Assembly (NCBI GenBank): GCA_019359245.1
Contig: JAHHHR010000027.1
Span: 1-64,000 of the forward strand
Direction of reading: 5' to 3'
DNA: 64,000 nucleotides
From: Nostoc desertorum CM1-VF14
Lineage (GTDB): Bacteria; Cyanobacteriota; Cyanobacteriia; Cyanobacteriales; Nostocaceae
Position numbers and translations under genes: made by a program. How positions within the stretch are numbered: the stretch's first letter is position 1; every line of letters starts with the position of its first letter. The notes beneath the pieces were generated by a model, which did not search any database, had not been told where the DNA came from, and worked only from the letters and a program-made list of their open reading frames with translations. This document shows positions 36,091-46,039 of this stretch, piece after piece.

Positions 36091-36882
36091 TTAATCCTTT
36101 GGTGGGAATAGAATTTTATGAGTACCTTCAGGAGTTGTAATTATTTTTCCTCCCAAAGCTTCTATTTCCCTGATTGCTCGTTTCTGAGTTCTTTCATCAA
36201 CTTGATTATTTAAAACCATTGACCAAGTAGAAATTTGAGCGTATTTACTGTTAGGATTTCGACTCAAAAATTCAGCAGTTTTTCGGGAACTATTAGCTAC
36301 ACCCTGACTCTCTGCATCTGAAAGGTTACTAGCCCAGTCTGCCGCCGTTGCAAAAGACTTTTGGGCTGCTTGAGAATTGCCTAAAAATAGTAACTCATCA
36401 ATTCCTTTATAACGCCATACGTAATAAGACTTTTCTGGAACGAAGGGAGATAATGATTTTAGCCCTTTCTCTGATAGTGCGATCGCACGTTCTGGCATAG
36501 CAGCATACAATGAAGTGCTGATAGAAAGACTCCGATATGCTGCTAAAAATCGTGGGTCACGTTCTAGAATGACTTCAAAATATTCTGGACTTAAACCATA
36601 ACCTGTTTTATCTCGAACTTCATCATCTCCAAAGTATTGCGAAAAATTGAGATATACCAAGTCTGCAATGAAATTATCATAACCAAAACTAGGTGCTTTT
36701 TTGAGAAAATTTAGACGCAGATTTTCTGATTTTATTTCTTTCTCTAGAGTTTCTAAAGAGGCAGATTGTTTACTATTTATTAGTTTTTGCAATTGGGGGA
36801 ATTGGATCAAGGCAACTCCTAATATACATACACAAGCTATTACAGGTGTAGCAAAAGCTTGACGCGATAACAACATATTCAT
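36091..36882 (-). CDS. Cyanobacterial hypothetical protein with helical repeats
   Basis: I recognise this only as a conserved cyanobacterial type. The 263 residues have one N-terminal hydrophobic segment (FATPVIACVCILGVALIQF, residues 10-28), likely a membrane anchor or signal, and then a helical region resembling TPR repeats (YFEVILERDPRFLAAYRSLSI, ERAIALSEKGLKSL). The FGYDNFIADLVYLNFSQYFGD stretch is distinctive. A role in an envelope complex is possible but unproven. Confidence 0.6.
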   Translation of the reverse strand: MNMLLSRQAFATPVIACVCILGVALIQFPQLQKLINSKQSASLETLEKEIKSENLRLNFLKKAPSFGYDNFIADLVYLNFSQYFGDDEVRDKTGYGLSPEYFEVILERDPRFLAAYRSLSISTSLYAAMPERAIALSEKGLKSLSPFVPEKSYYVWRYKGIDELLFLGNSQAAQKSFATAADWASNLSDAESQGVANSSRKTAEFLSRNPNSKYAQISTWSMVLNNQVDERTQKRAIREIEALGGKIITTPEGTHKILFPPKD

Positions 36883-37383
36883 TCCTCTTTTTTATTTTTT
36901 TCAGCACAGCTACATAATTCTATATATGGTGGCATAGGAAAAGCCTGCTAGCAATTGCACGTTTACGCTTTGCTGGGTCAAATACAAAACAGGTTGACTA
37001 AAAGAAGTTTGTATAGCTAGTATAAAATTATACCTAAGTCTTTAATCGGAAATATGCTTATGGCATTTTGTCTACAAGTAGGAACTAATTTATCCCGATT
37101 GATAACGAAGCGCCCAAAAGCTAATTCAAGAATTATTCTAGAGCCATGCCGCTTAAGAAACCTAACGCAGTGGCTCCAAAATCTAAAATAGTATTGTATT
37201 GTCCTTTGTCTAAGATAAATTTGGCTTTGAAAATAACAAATTTACATTTGTTTATAAATGAACTTATTGAATTATTAAGTTGTTTTTAGTTTAGTTAATT
37301 TTATTAAGTAAAAGTTTTAAAACTTTCGATATGATATAAGGTTGTATTTTGTTTATATTTGAATCTGTAACCTTCAAAATGTC
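36883..37383. other. Intergenic region, nothing recognised
   Basis: Five hundred AT-rich bases between divergent genes. No convincing gene or RNA is seen. It should contain the promoters of the 36882 gene and of the three-gene operon starting at 37384. Confidence 0.4.
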
Positions 37384-37878
37384 ATGGTGAATAATACGCT
37401 TAACGAAAACACGGAAAGTAATGTTCTTAGCGAGATTGGTGAAACTAATAGTCATTTTAGCAAACCAAGTAGTGAATTTAAAAGAAAAGTTAGAAAGCTG
37501 AATAGTAATGCAGAAAAATTCAATATTGATGACATTATTGATGCTATTCAAACAGCAATAGTTGAAGTGGTCGAGTTAGAAATTACAACTTGGGTTCCAG
37601 AGCCTTCTGAACAATTACAAGAGCAACAAATTGCTAAACCAGGTAATCGAATGCACACCATAATCAATCTAATTGATGGTGATATAAATAATGAAGTTGG
37701 TAGCCAATTTATTGGTAGTGGGCCATATACAGAACTCCGCGAATTTCATCTAAGTCAAATCAAAGAAAGTCGGGAGATTATGCAAAAAAATATAGAAAGT
37801 TTGCAGAAGTTGTATGGATTTTTTATAGAAATTATGAAATCTAGAAAAACTTCACAACAATCGCCATCCCGTCCATAG
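37384..37878 (+). CDS. Hypothetical protein, first gene of an unrecognised operon
   Basis: No family is recognised in these 164 residues. The protein is polar and probably helical, with a stretch DIIDAIQTAIVEVVELEITTWV near residue 50, a Gln-rich linker (EQLQEQQIAKP) and a C-terminal helix (LREFHLSQIKESREIMQKNIESL). It is followed by two genes on the same strand; the second shares an opening pattern with it (DDITALEVNTMVVEQI versus EVVELEITTWVPEP). The three may act together. Confidence 0.55.
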   Translation: MVNNTLNENTESNVLSEIGETNSHFSKPSSEFKRKVRKLNSNAEKFNIDDIIDAIQTAIVEVVELEITTWVPEPSEQLQEQQIAKPGNRMHTIINLIDGDINNEVGSQFIGSGPYTELREFHLSQIKESREIMQKNIESLQKLYGFFIEIMKSRKTSQQSPSRP

Positions 37879-37981
37879 TGGTTGTTTATTTATTAATAAT
37901 CACACTAAAATACCTACAGCATAGGAATTTGTCTAAACCTGTAGGTTAATTTGTTTTAGAGAAATAAAGGAAATTATTACT

Positions 37982-38815
37982 ATGTCTAACAAAATTCAAG
38001 AGCAAGCTAGAGATTTGCTGGGGAAATTAGTCTCATCTGTAAATGGATTAGTCGATGATATTACAGCTTTAGAAGTAAATACAATGGTTGTGGAGCAAAT
38101 TACTGGCGCAAAGTTTAATGCTTGGCAAGCATATGAAGAGATTTATTCAATAAATGACAAAGACTACTTTGATGTCAAAGGAATTCCAAATTCAGACAAT
38201 TTAAATTTAACAGAACAAGAAAAAACTCAAGCTGATGAATTACGAAAACGTTATACAAGTCTATTCTCGCAACTTGAAAGAGAATATTTTTATATTCTCC
38301 TTGAAAAAAGTACTGAAACTAGTGAGCCAGACTCCAGGATAATCCAATATCAAGAGCGTCTTAAATATCAGGTGGAAAATAAAGCAAATATTGTTCCAAC
38401 GGATCAGGTATATATAAAGCTAGCTCGACCAATATTACCTGCTCCAGCTCCTCTTGCAGATGAACAAGATAATCAAAAAAAATTGCGACAAAGGTGGCAA
38501 GAGATTGAAGAACTTTTGAATAATGGTAAATTTATTCGTACCTTGCGAAAAATGTCTGAACTTAAAGCTGCACTTGATGGTGGTCAAATTACAAGTGTAG
38601 ATATTGACATTATTTATGCTCAAACTGTTATGCAGCTAGATGGAGATATTATCAGCCGTTACCATAAAAAGCTATTTCAATTACCTGAAGGGGATAGAGA
38701 TTTAATCCTAAAAATCCATAATGAAGGGGTAGTTGCTGGAGAAAAACAGTGGCGTGGAACACTAGATTTTCTGATTAGTATTGTACAAAGTATCGCAAAA
38801 TTATCCCGACAATGA
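37982..38815 (+). CDS. Hypothetical helical protein, second gene of the operon
   Basis: This 277-residue protein is not recognised. It is rich in charged helices (LTEQEKTQADELRKRYTSLF, DNQKKLRQRWQEIEELL), with a Pro/Ala linker near 150, and has no signal or membrane segment. The opening region GLVDDITALEVNTMVV resembles part of the upstream gene. Its stop overlaps the start of the next gene by 4 bases (ATGA), which indicates coupled translation with the membrane protein that follows. Confidence 0.6.
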   Translation: MSNKIQEQARDLLGKLVSSVNGLVDDITALEVNTMVVEQITGAKFNAWQAYEEIYSINDKDYFDVKGIPNSDNLNLTEQEKTQADELRKRYTSLFSQLEREYFYILLEKSTETSEPDSRIIQYQERLKYQVENKANIVPTDQVYIKLARPILPAPAPLADEQDNQKKLRQRWQEIEELLNNGKFIRTLRKMSELKAALDGGQITSVDIDIIYAQTVMQLDGDIISRYHKKLFQLPEGDRDLILKIHNEGVVAGEKQWRGTLDFLISIVQSIAKLSRQ

Positions 38816-39768
38816 ACGCTTATAAAACATACACAGATCATCAAGTTGATGTTCAACTATCCTTTCTTGTACAAATCCCTCAAGGTACTCCTATTGAAGT
38901 TGAAATTAAGGTTGAGCCAGGACAGTATAGTTTTTATCTAAATAAGATAGTTTTAAAACAAATTGAGGCAGCGCGAAAAATAGGTGGTTCTCTGTATATT
39001 CCGCCAAAATTACTAGCTTATCTTTGGTATTACAACTGTTTTAGCGATAACATTTCCTTGAAGAAAAATACCGTCCTATACAATAATTTAGTAACTTCTA
39101 AAAAACACTTCAAAATTTTTGACAATACTTTTATAGTAAATTTTATCAAATTATTATGGAGTAAATCATTACAAAAAAAATCGACGTTACAATATGGACT
39201 TACTTTTAATTTTTATTATAGAGAAGATACATCAGCTTTATATTTTTGGAAAGAGCAAGATATTGTTTTACAAAGTAATGTTTTATTCTATGGCGACATC
39301 ATTCACAAAATCAAAAGTAATTTTATCCAAAATTCTGAGTGTTTAAATGTTGTTTATGTGCATTATTGGCTTATTGAACAAATATTAGGCTACCTTCGGA
39401 CTAAATTAAACCTACTAGCTTGGGAGCTAGCTTCGCTATTCCCTGGGGCTTTTTTAGCTTGGAAATTACCTTTAGTACAATCACTTACAATTTCATTATC
39501 AATACTCGCTGGGCTAGTAATATCATTTGTATTTGCTACTATTCGCTATTGGCTTGTTAATCAACTTCCGAGATGGACTTCTATTGGTTCTTACTATCGA
39601 AATTGGCTAGCATGGGGACTAACTTGTGTTACTTCTGGTATTTTTCTTAGTCCCACTAATTTCTTGTTTTTGCTGTTTTTGTCACTACTTGGCCCGCTAT
39701 TACAATGGATTTTTAGTTTTTTACTAGGGCAAGTTGGTAAAGGTTTTCTGCGTTGGTTATTAGCTTGA
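38812..39768 (+). CDS. Hypothetical membrane protein, third gene of the operon
   Basis: The 318 residues have a soluble N-terminal part (1-190), beginning with a beta-rich stretch (VDVQLSFLVQIPQGTPIEVEI), and a C-terminal membrane region with four or so hydrophobic segments (about 205-315). No family is recognised. It is translationally coupled to the helical protein before it, so the two probably form a membrane-associated complex. Codon use is AT-rich like the other two genes. Confidence 0.6.
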   Translation: MNAYKTYTDHQVDVQLSFLVQIPQGTPIEVEIKVEPGQYSFYLNKIVLKQIEAARKIGGSLYIPPKLLAYLWYYNCFSDNISLKKNTVLYNNLVTSKKHFKIFDNTFIVNFIKLLWSKSLQKKSTLQYGLTFNFYYREDTSALYFWKEQDIVLQSNVLFYGDIIHKIKSNFIQNSECLNVVYVHYWLIEQILGYLRTKLNLLAWELASLFPGAFLAWKLPLVQSLTISLSILAGLVISFVFATIRYWLVNQLPRWTSIGSYYRNWLAWGLTCVTSGIFLSPTNFLFLLFLSLLGPLLQWIFSFLLGQVGKGFLRWLLA

Positions 39769-40292
39769 AAATCGGGTACAGGACACAAACAAGCTTGTCG
39801 AGAATGAATAGTTTAGCGATCAGAGTACTTATTCGGTCAAACCAATGTAATTTCATACATTTCATTGAGTATAAAATATATCTAAATTTATTTAAGCAAT
39901 GTATCTTGAGTATATAGCAATCCGAATTAATCGTGAGAAGATACGGAGATTAAAAGTACGTATTTATAAGTTTTTCAGCCTTTTACTGTCTCACAAATGA
40001 TTTAGGATTGCTATAGTATTTTCTGATGTATATAAACAATTGTAACAATAACTAAAACTTCGCGTAAAACTCACAGTTTGAACCCGATAGAGAGTATAGC
40101 TATGTTGCTGTTTCATATAGTTCAACCATGATTTACACACGTTCATAGGGAGTTCATCAAGTTAAAAATACTTTTGTTAGTTCAAACGCTCACTCTTTTC
40201 TGCAACATTACTGCTAGACAAAAATAGCTCTTTCTTAATTGAGCAAAAATAGTTGTGTCATCCAATTTATTTAACGAAATGAGGTCAAAAAA
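39769..40292. other. Intergenic region before the RTX gene
   Basis: About 520 bp, AT-rich, with no gene recognised. Short ATAGTAT and TATAAAC blocks occur near 40010-40045, but no clear promoter pair was found. Confidence 0.4.
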
Positions 40293-41561
40293 ATGGCAAT
40301 ACTCAGCATAGAACAACAAGAATTAGAAGAACTAAAAGACCCGACAGCAGGCACATTCGATACTTCAGAACCAGAAATAATTGAACCAGTATTTTCTATA
40401 AATGACAATACTCGATTAGAAAGACTAAGAGAACTAGAAACAAATACATCTAATACACCTATTCTAAGAACAGGCACAAGGTCGCTGGGTGGAGTGGCAG
40501 ATGCAGTGTCTAGTGCTAATGTGTCTAGCAATGTCTTCACATCTGATTTAGATGGTGATGATACTCAAATAATAATAGGCACGCCCAATGCGGATACACT
40601 CAACGGTGCTGATGGAGATGACATCATAACTAGTTTAGAAGTTGATGATATAGTCTCAGGTCGCAATGGAGATGACCTCATTAGTGGAGGAGGTGGAAAC
40701 GATTACCTCCTGGGTGATGCTGGTAAAGATGTCGTCTTTGGGGACTTTAGTCCCAGTGCAGATTCAGAAAAGATTGCAAGCGGCAATGACAGCATTTTTG
40801 GTGGTGAAGGAAACGATCAACTCTATGGTCAAGACCGTCAAGACTTAATCTATGGTGATTCTGGTAATGACTATATTGAAGGTGGGACAGACAACGATGA
40901 AATTAATGGTGACGATGGCAACGACATACTTTACGGTGATAACATAGAGGGCAGCCCTAGTGTGAGTGGTGACGATACAATCTCTGGTAATAATGGCAAC
41001 GACAAAATTTATGGTGGTCGAGGTAACGACTCCCTCGAAGGTGGTGTTGGAAAAGATTTACTAGTTGGTGAGCAGGGTTACGACTCTCTTAATGGCGGTG
41101 ACGGCAACGATGTATTGATTGGTACTGATATAGGATTCTCTGGTCAACTGCAACAAGGATTTGGCTTTGGCGAAAAAGATGTCTTAATCGGTGGAAAAAA
41201 TAACGACACATTTGTTCTTGGACTTAAAAAAGCAAATGCTAGAGTAAATGGTGTTGATAGTGTTATTTCTTATGTACTTTTATACAATGATGGCAATAGT
41301 AACGCCAGTGGTACTCAAGACTACGCTCTGATCAAAGACTTTGGTTTCATTAACGACGGTGTTATCCGTGGTGTAGATAAAATTCAGCTAGCAGGGTCAG
41401 CAAGTGACTATTTCCTGGGTGCATCTCCTGATAGCTCGATATCTGGTACGGGAATATTTTATACCCCAAGCCAATCTGAGTCTGAACTCCTTGGTATTGT
41501 TGAGGGAATTTCAGTCTCCAATCTAAGTCTTTCTAATAACGATCAATTCATTTTTGTTTGA
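40293..41561 (+). CDS. RTX (haemolysin-type calcium-binding repeat) protein
   Basis: The 422-residue protein has an N-terminal region of about 90 residues without a Sec signal, then many GGxGxDxLxG nonapeptides (NGADGDDIITS, GGGGNDYLLGD, GGEGNDQLYGQ, GGRGNDSLEGG, GGDGNDVLIG), which bind Ca2+ in a beta-roll. The C-terminal 130 residues (VLGLKKANARVNG, DYALIKDFGF, GVDKIQLAGSASDYFLG) are typical of cyanobacterial RTX proteins secreted by type I systems through a C-terminal signal. It lies upstream of the haloperoxidase-like gene on the same strand, but a MITE-like repeat separates them. Confidence 0.88.
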   Translation: MAILSIEQQELEELKDPTAGTFDTSEPEIIEPVFSINDNTRLERLRELETNTSNTPILRTGTRSLGGVADAVSSANVSSNVFTSDLDGDDTQIIIGTPNADTLNGADGDDIITSLEVDDIVSGRNGDDLISGGGGNDYLLGDAGKDVVFGDFSPSADSEKIASGNDSIFGGEGNDQLYGQDRQDLIYGDSGNDYIEGGTDNDEINGDDGNDILYGDNIEGSPSVSGDDTISGNNGNDKIYGGRGNDSLEGGVGKDLLVGEQGYDSLNGGDGNDVLIGTDIGFSGQLQQGFGFGEKDVLIGGKNNDTFVLGLKKANARVNGVDSVISYVLLYNDGNSNASGTQDYALIKDFGFINDGVIRGVDKIQLAGSASDYFLGASPDSSISGTGIFYTPSQSESELLGIVEGISVSNLSLSNNDQFIFV

Positions 41562-41650
41562 TTAGAAATTCAGACTCAAGGTATTGAACCAAAATATTGT
41601 CTAAGCGTTACTGCACGTCTTAAAGGCTTCCAATTAAAAAAATATCCAAC

Positions 41651-41756
41651 TTGTAGGGTGCGTTATATCTGCGGTGAATGCACCATGATTGATTAGATTT
41701 TATTTTGTGCATTACTTGCCTACGGCACCCTATACGAACATTAATGCACCCTACAA
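41651..41756. mobile_element. MITE-like element, 106 bp
   Basis: The segment starts TTGTAGGGTGCGTTA and ends with the near-perfect inverse TTAATGCACCCTACAA; internal GGTGAATGCACC and TGTGCATTACTTGCC add further pairing. Size and terminal inverted repeats fit the non-autonomous palindromic elements common in Nostoc genomes. No coding capacity of its own, though it supplies an in-frame extension to the next open frame. Confidence 0.7.
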
Positions 41757-41853
41757 ATTAAGATTGGATGATTTATTTTTTGGTAGTCCTTTAATAGCAA
41801 AAGGCAAAAAACTACCTTATTCCTACTTGCAAAAAAAAAGGAACAAAAGCTTT

Positions 41854-43515
41854 ATGGCTTCAGATATTGTTATCCAGTTTGCTGAAATACTCCAAAATCC
41901 GACAATCTTTCCTGATGAACAGGGAAAACTGGAAATTGTTGTTCAGAATCAAGGTGATACACAATTCAACGGGCCTGTAAACCTCAAACTGTATGGATCA
42001 ACTGATAAAGTTCTTGACATCAATTCCCTAAACACACTTGAACAATCAAGGGGTGCAAGCGATCTACTCAAGGGCAAAGATGAGATTTTGGGCAGTTTGA
42101 ATGGTCAAATAGTTAATTTAGCGCCTGGTCAATCTAAAACATTTACTGTGGATTTTGCCGGATCTGAGTTCCGGACTGCAAGTGTTGTCTCTCCAGGACT
42201 CTACTATCTGATTGGACAGGTAGAGCCAGGTAGTAACGTTACTGAAAGTAATACCGCCAACAATGTAGCCAGCCAGTTAATTACTGGAGGTGACGTTGTG
42301 ATCCAATGGAATTCAATTCTCCTAAATGCCATACAAGCATCGGGAACAGCACCTCCACTGGCGGCACGTAATCAGGCGATCGTTCAGGCAGCAGTTTTTG
42401 ATGCCGTCAATGCAATTGACCGGAGTTACAAGCCTTATTTAGTCAACATCGACGCATCGGAAGCTGCCGGGGCATCAAAAGAAGCTGCGGCAGTTGAAGC
42501 AGCCTACCGAACGTTGGTCAATTTATTCCAAGAAGATCAAAAACTTATACCTATATTTGATGAACAACGGCAAAGGTCTCTTGCAGAAATCCCGGATGGT
42601 ACGGCTGAGAACAACGGCATTGCGATCGGAAACAGGGTTGCCCAGCAAATACTGGATAAGCGGGAAAATGATGGTTCAAGTAATCCACCACAACCATACA
42701 CGCCGGGAACTGGCTTTGGTGATTGGAAGCCAACTTTCAGCGATGGTGAAACAACAAATAATACTACCAATTTTGCATCAGCAGTATTGCCCCAGTGGGG
42801 TCTAGTAACTCCCTTTGCTATAGACAGTGTTGTCCTGTTCCGTCCGGATACTTCCCCTGAGTATGGTAGCCCTCAGTATACGAGAGATTTTAATCAAGTT
42901 AAAGCGCTTGGTGCTGAAAACAGCACTGTTCGCACCGCAGATCAGACGGAAATTGCCCAATTCTGGGCTTATGATCGCGGCGATACTTTCAGGCCACCAG
43001 GTCAGTTGAACGAACTCGCGCAAGAAGTAGCACTGGCTCAAAACAATACCCTGGAGGAGAATGCTCGTTTATTTGCGCTGCTGAACATTGCCCAAGCTGA
43101 TGCGGGTATTGTTGCCTGGGATACGAAGTATGTCTATGAGCAATTGCGCCCAATTACTGCAATCCGCAATGCGGATCAAGACAACAATCCCGACACGATT
43201 GCTGATCCTAATTGGGAACCTCTGCTAGATACTCCACCATTCCCCGATTACATATCTGGGCATTCTGTATTTGGCGGTGCATCAGCCGAAATTCTGAAAC
43301 TTTTTTACGGCACCGACAACATTAGTTTTGACATTCCTTCACAAGAATTACCTGGTGTTGCTCGCTATTACGGTAGCTTTTCACAGGCAGCCCAAGAGGA
43401 TGCTGATAGCAGGCTTTATGGTGGCGTCCATATCGAATCGGCCACTGTAGACGGGGTGGGAGTAGGTAGGAATGTCGCCAGTTTCGTGTTTAATAACTTT
43501 TTGACTCCGGTTTAA
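41854..43515 (+). CDS. Vanadium-haloperoxidase/PAP2-like protein with CARDB-type N-terminus
   Basis: I place the start at 41854 (MASDIVIQFAE), preceded by AAGGA; the longer open frame runs back into the MITE-like repeat. The first 120 residues are a CARDB-like domain (TIFPDEQGKLEIVVQNQGDT). The rest shows the vanadium-binding pattern: K-x6-RP (KYVYEQLRPITAIR), ISGHSVFGGASAEI with the catalytic His, and RLYGGVHIESA with the second His. Such enzymes oxidise halides or remove phosphate. No Sec signal is visible; with the preceding RTX gene, type I export is possible. Confidence 0.82.
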   Translation: MASDIVIQFAEILQNPTIFPDEQGKLEIVVQNQGDTQFNGPVNLKLYGSTDKVLDINSLNTLEQSRGASDLLKGKDEILGSLNGQIVNLAPGQSKTFTVDFAGSEFRTASVVSPGLYYLIGQVEPGSNVTESNTANNVASQLITGGDVVIQWNSILLNAIQASGTAPPLAARNQAIVQAAVFDAVNAIDRSYKPYLVNIDASEAAGASKEAAAVEAAYRTLVNLFQEDQKLIPIFDEQRQRSLAEIPDGTAENNGIAIGNRVAQQILDKRENDGSSNPPQPYTPGTGFGDWKPTFSDGETTNNTTNFASAVLPQWGLVTPFAIDSVVLFRPDTSPEYGSPQYTRDFNQVKALGAENSTVRTADQTEIAQFWAYDRGDTFRPPGQLNELAQEVALAQNNTLEENARLFALLNIAQADAGIVAWDTKYVYEQLRPITAIRNADQDNNPDTIADPNWEPLLDTPPFPDYISGHSVFGGASAEILKLFYGTDNISFDIPSQELPGVARYYGSFSQAAQEDADSRLYGGVHIESATVDGVGVGRNVASFVFNNFLTPV

Positions 43516-43599
43516 ATATACTCACAGAATTTTGGATTTTGGATTGAAGATTCAAAATCCAAAATTGTCTGACAGTCCACTGTATAAAAGCTAATGAGG

Positions 43600-43694
43600 C
43601 AGCATCCACTTTTGGAAGCAACATAATTCTGGTACTTCAAAAACCCTACTATATGGTTCATCTAAAAAAGTAGATCCGCCGAAAGTGGATGCTC
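43600..43694. repeat. Inverted repeat around 70 bp
   Basis: AGCATCCACTTTTGG near 43601 is mirrored by CCGAAAGTGGATGCT near 43679, leaving about 60 bp between. It may be a degenerate small palindromic element or a weak terminator after the haloperoxidase-like gene. Confidence 0.45.
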
Positions 43695-43793
43695 TTAGCT
43701 AATGGAAAATAGAGAGTGGGGATCTTCTACTCTCCTTTTGATTAAAATTTATGGCTATCCCTATTCTCTACTACCCTACTCCTTCTCAAAGTT

Positions 43794-44534
43794 ATGACTG
43801 TAGTTTTACAAGTTGGGAACCGCACTATCACATCTGAAGAAATCGTCCCTTTACTAGCTAGTTATCAATTACTGCCTCGGTTGTTATTTGAATTAATTAT
43901 TGATGAAGCGATCGCTCCTTTTACCTATACGCTTGAAGAAGAAGAGAGTGCCTATCAGAAGTTTTGTCAAAAAAATCACTTGGATTCAAATACAGAACTT
44001 CAGACTTGGCTAAAACGCAATGGCATGACAACACAACAACTACAAACCTATGTCAGGCGATCGCTAAAAATTGAAAAATTTAAGCAGGCTACTTGGGGAA
44101 ACCAACTGGAATCTCACTTCCGAAGCCGCAAGTCGGAGTTTGATCAGGTGCTTTTTTCTTTAATCCAGACTAATGATTTGGCTGCCCAAGAACTCTATTT
44201 TCGTATCCTAGAAAAAGAAGCAGATTTTGCTGAACTCGCCGGCAAGTACTCTCAAGATGCCAATGCGTCTAATGGCGGGTTAATCGGCCCAGTTTCTCTA
44301 AGTAATTGTCACCAAACGCTGGCAAAGATGCTATCTGTTAGCCAACCTGGTCAGCTTTGGCCTCCCACTCGCTTAGGGGAATCGATGGCGATCGTCAGAA
44401 TGGAAAAGTTGATTCCAGCGCAGTTAGATGGTCTCATGCGCCAGCGACTTTTGAGTGAACTTTTCGCAGCTTGGCTACAAGAGCAGTTCAATCAAGTAGG
44501 TGAGATAGGTCTGTTGCCTCAAGATTTTTGTTAA
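43794..44534 (+). CDS. Parvulin-type peptidylprolyl isomerase (SurA/PpiC-like)
   Basis: The 246-residue protein has an N-terminal helical region (SEEIVPLLASYQLLPRLLFELIID, then LKRNGMTTQQLQTYVRRSLKIEKF) and a rotamase domain with DFAELAGKYSQDANASNGGLIGPVSL, the parvulin signature, and a C-terminal helix. No signal peptide is seen. In cyanobacteria such proteins are often encoded near secretion transporters of the HlyB/HlyD type and may help export; here no transporter is adjacent. Confidence 0.85.
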   Translation: MTVVLQVGNRTITSEEIVPLLASYQLLPRLLFELIIDEAIAPFTYTLEEEESAYQKFCQKNHLDSNTELQTWLKRNGMTTQQLQTYVRRSLKIEKFKQATWGNQLESHFRSRKSEFDQVLFSLIQTNDLAAQELYFRILEKEADFAELAGKYSQDANASNGGLIGPVSLSNCHQTLAKMLSVSQPGQLWPPTRLGESMAIVRMEKLIPAQLDGLMRQRLLSELFAAWLQEQFNQVGEIGLLPQDFC

Positions 44535-44561
44535 TGTCGCCCTATTCAAACTATTTGTAGC

Positions 44562-45806
44562 TCAACAACTCTTTTTTAATAACTGCCAACATTGCCCGGC
44601 GATCGCCCAATCTTCTTGAGTATGGATCACTAATACGCGCACTGATGAATCGGGTGTGGCAATATCCTCATCAACAGGCTGCTGTTGATTTTTCTCAATA
44701 TCAAGTTTCAATCCTAAAAAACCAAAGGCTTCACAGGCGGCTTGGCGAATATCCGCAGAGTGTTCACCTACGCCTGCTGTGAATACCAAAGTATCTAATC
44801 CGCCCAAACTAGTAAGCATTGCACCGATACCAGAACGCAGGCGGTGTACGTAGATATCCCACGCCAGTTGAGCGCGGGAGTTACCTTGAGCGTTGGCGTT
44901 GCCCGTCGTAGACATCGCTTCTCTCACTTCACGCATATCGCTAGATACACCTGAAATTCCTTTTAACCCAGAGGCTTTATTTAATATATAATCCAACCTT
45001 TCGACAGAGTAATCGCAGTACTGCAACAGGTAAATCAAAATTCCCGGATCAACTGAGCCAGAACGACTACCCATCATCAATCCGTCTAGGGGTGTGAATC
45101 CCATTGTGGTATCAATGCTACGACCGTTTTTAATCGCCGCCAAAGAGCAGCCATTACCCAAATGACAAGTAATTAAACGCTCAAGGGGAACATCTTTATT
45201 GAGAATTTGGGCAGCACGTTGAGAACAATATTGGTGACTGATACCGTGAAACCCATAGCGACGGATACCTTGCTCTACCCACTCATAGGGACCGGGATAG
45301 ATTGCTGCGGCATCGGGTAGAGTGGCATGAAAACCAGTATCAAAGACTGCTACTTGAGTGACATCTTTTAAGATTTTTTCAATTGCTTCTATGCCTGATA
45401 AAGCGGCTGGATTGTGTGCTGGAGCTAGGTTAGATAGACGAGCGATCGCTTTTTTAACATCTTCCGTAATTACCACACTATCGCGGTAATCTTGCCCCCC
45501 ATGTACTATCCGATGCCCCACCACATCGATTTCTGACAACTGATCAATTACCTTGGTAGCACCATTACTAAGTGTATGGAGCATATAGTTGAGGTGTGCG
45601 TGTGGAGAATCACCAGATATTGATTCTTGCAGCGTTGCACCCGTACCAGTTTTTACCTCAATTTCTGCCACACCGCGATCTTGAGTCCAGTTGATTTTCC
45701 CTTCCCAAATGGGTTGGGCTGCTTGGGTGGGGAGAGCATTATCTGCAATCTCATACAGACAACTCTTTTGGCTGCTCGATCCGGCATTCAGCACCAATAT
45801 CTTCAT
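44562..45806 (-). CDS. ackA: Acetate kinase AckA, with a repeat-encoded nine-residue insertion
   Basis: AckA interconverts acetate plus ATP and acetyl phosphate plus ADP. I place the start at 45806 (MKILVLNAGSSSQK), the usual family start; an upstream ATG adds six residues. Signatures are MKILVLNAGSSS, VVGHRIVHGG, VFDTGFHATLP, RRYGFHGISHQYC, HLGNGCSLAAI and FTAGVGEHSADIR. Between VSSDMREVREAM and GNSRAQLAWDIYVHRL nine extra residues (STTGNANAQ) are present, encoded by a copy of the 29-bp dispersed repeat (44890-44918). The insertion keeps the frame and lies in a surface helix region, so the enzyme may still work. Confidence 0.95.
   Translation of the reverse strand: MKILVLNAGSSSQKSCLYEIADNALPTQAAQPIWEGKINWTQDRGVAEIEVKTGTGATLQESISGDSPHAHLNYMLHTLSNGATKVIDQLSEIDVVGHRIVHGGQDYRDSVVITEDVKKAIARLSNLAPAHNPAALSGIEAIEKILKDVTQVAVFDTGFHATLPDAAAIYPGPYEWVEQGIRRYGFHGISHQYCSQRAAQILNKDVPLERLITCHLGNGCSLAAIKNGRSIDTTMGFTPLDGLMMGSRSGSVDPGILIYLLQYCDYSVERLDYILNKASGLKGISGVSSDMREVREAMSTTGNANAQGNSRAQLAWDIYVHRLRSGIGAMLTSLGGLDTLVFTAGVGEHSADIRQAACEAFGFLGLKLDIEKNQQQPVDEDIATPDSSVRVLVIHTQEDWAIAGQCWQLLKKSC
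44890..44918 (-). repeat. 29-bp dispersed repeat family, copy 2, inside ackA
   Basis: On the minus strand the segment starts GCGATGTCTACGACGGGC and ends AACGC. It accounts for the nine extra residues of acetate kinase. It is near-identical in layout to copies in flv3 and the broken methyltransferase. Confidence 0.8.
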
Positions 45807-46039
45807 ATAACAACATAAAAACATTATCTCCTTTGATCATGTCACTAAGTGTAGCCTCATGCTTCTAGCCTATGGGCATAATGTACAGGCTCATTGCTGC
45901 TAGTTGGCAACGGTAGATTTCATTTATTAATTAAACTTTTTGCCATCTATCTAAGACTAGATTTTACGTGTATAACTACGCGATCGCTAAATCTCTCCAC
46001 TCCGCCCAAATGTCTCAAATTGTCACGTAATGCTCTTTA

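Noticed and set aside
40560..41130. Repetitive DNA within the RTX gene as a repeat element
   Set aside because: The periodicity follows the glycine-aspartate nonapeptides of the protein and is explained by the coding sequence.
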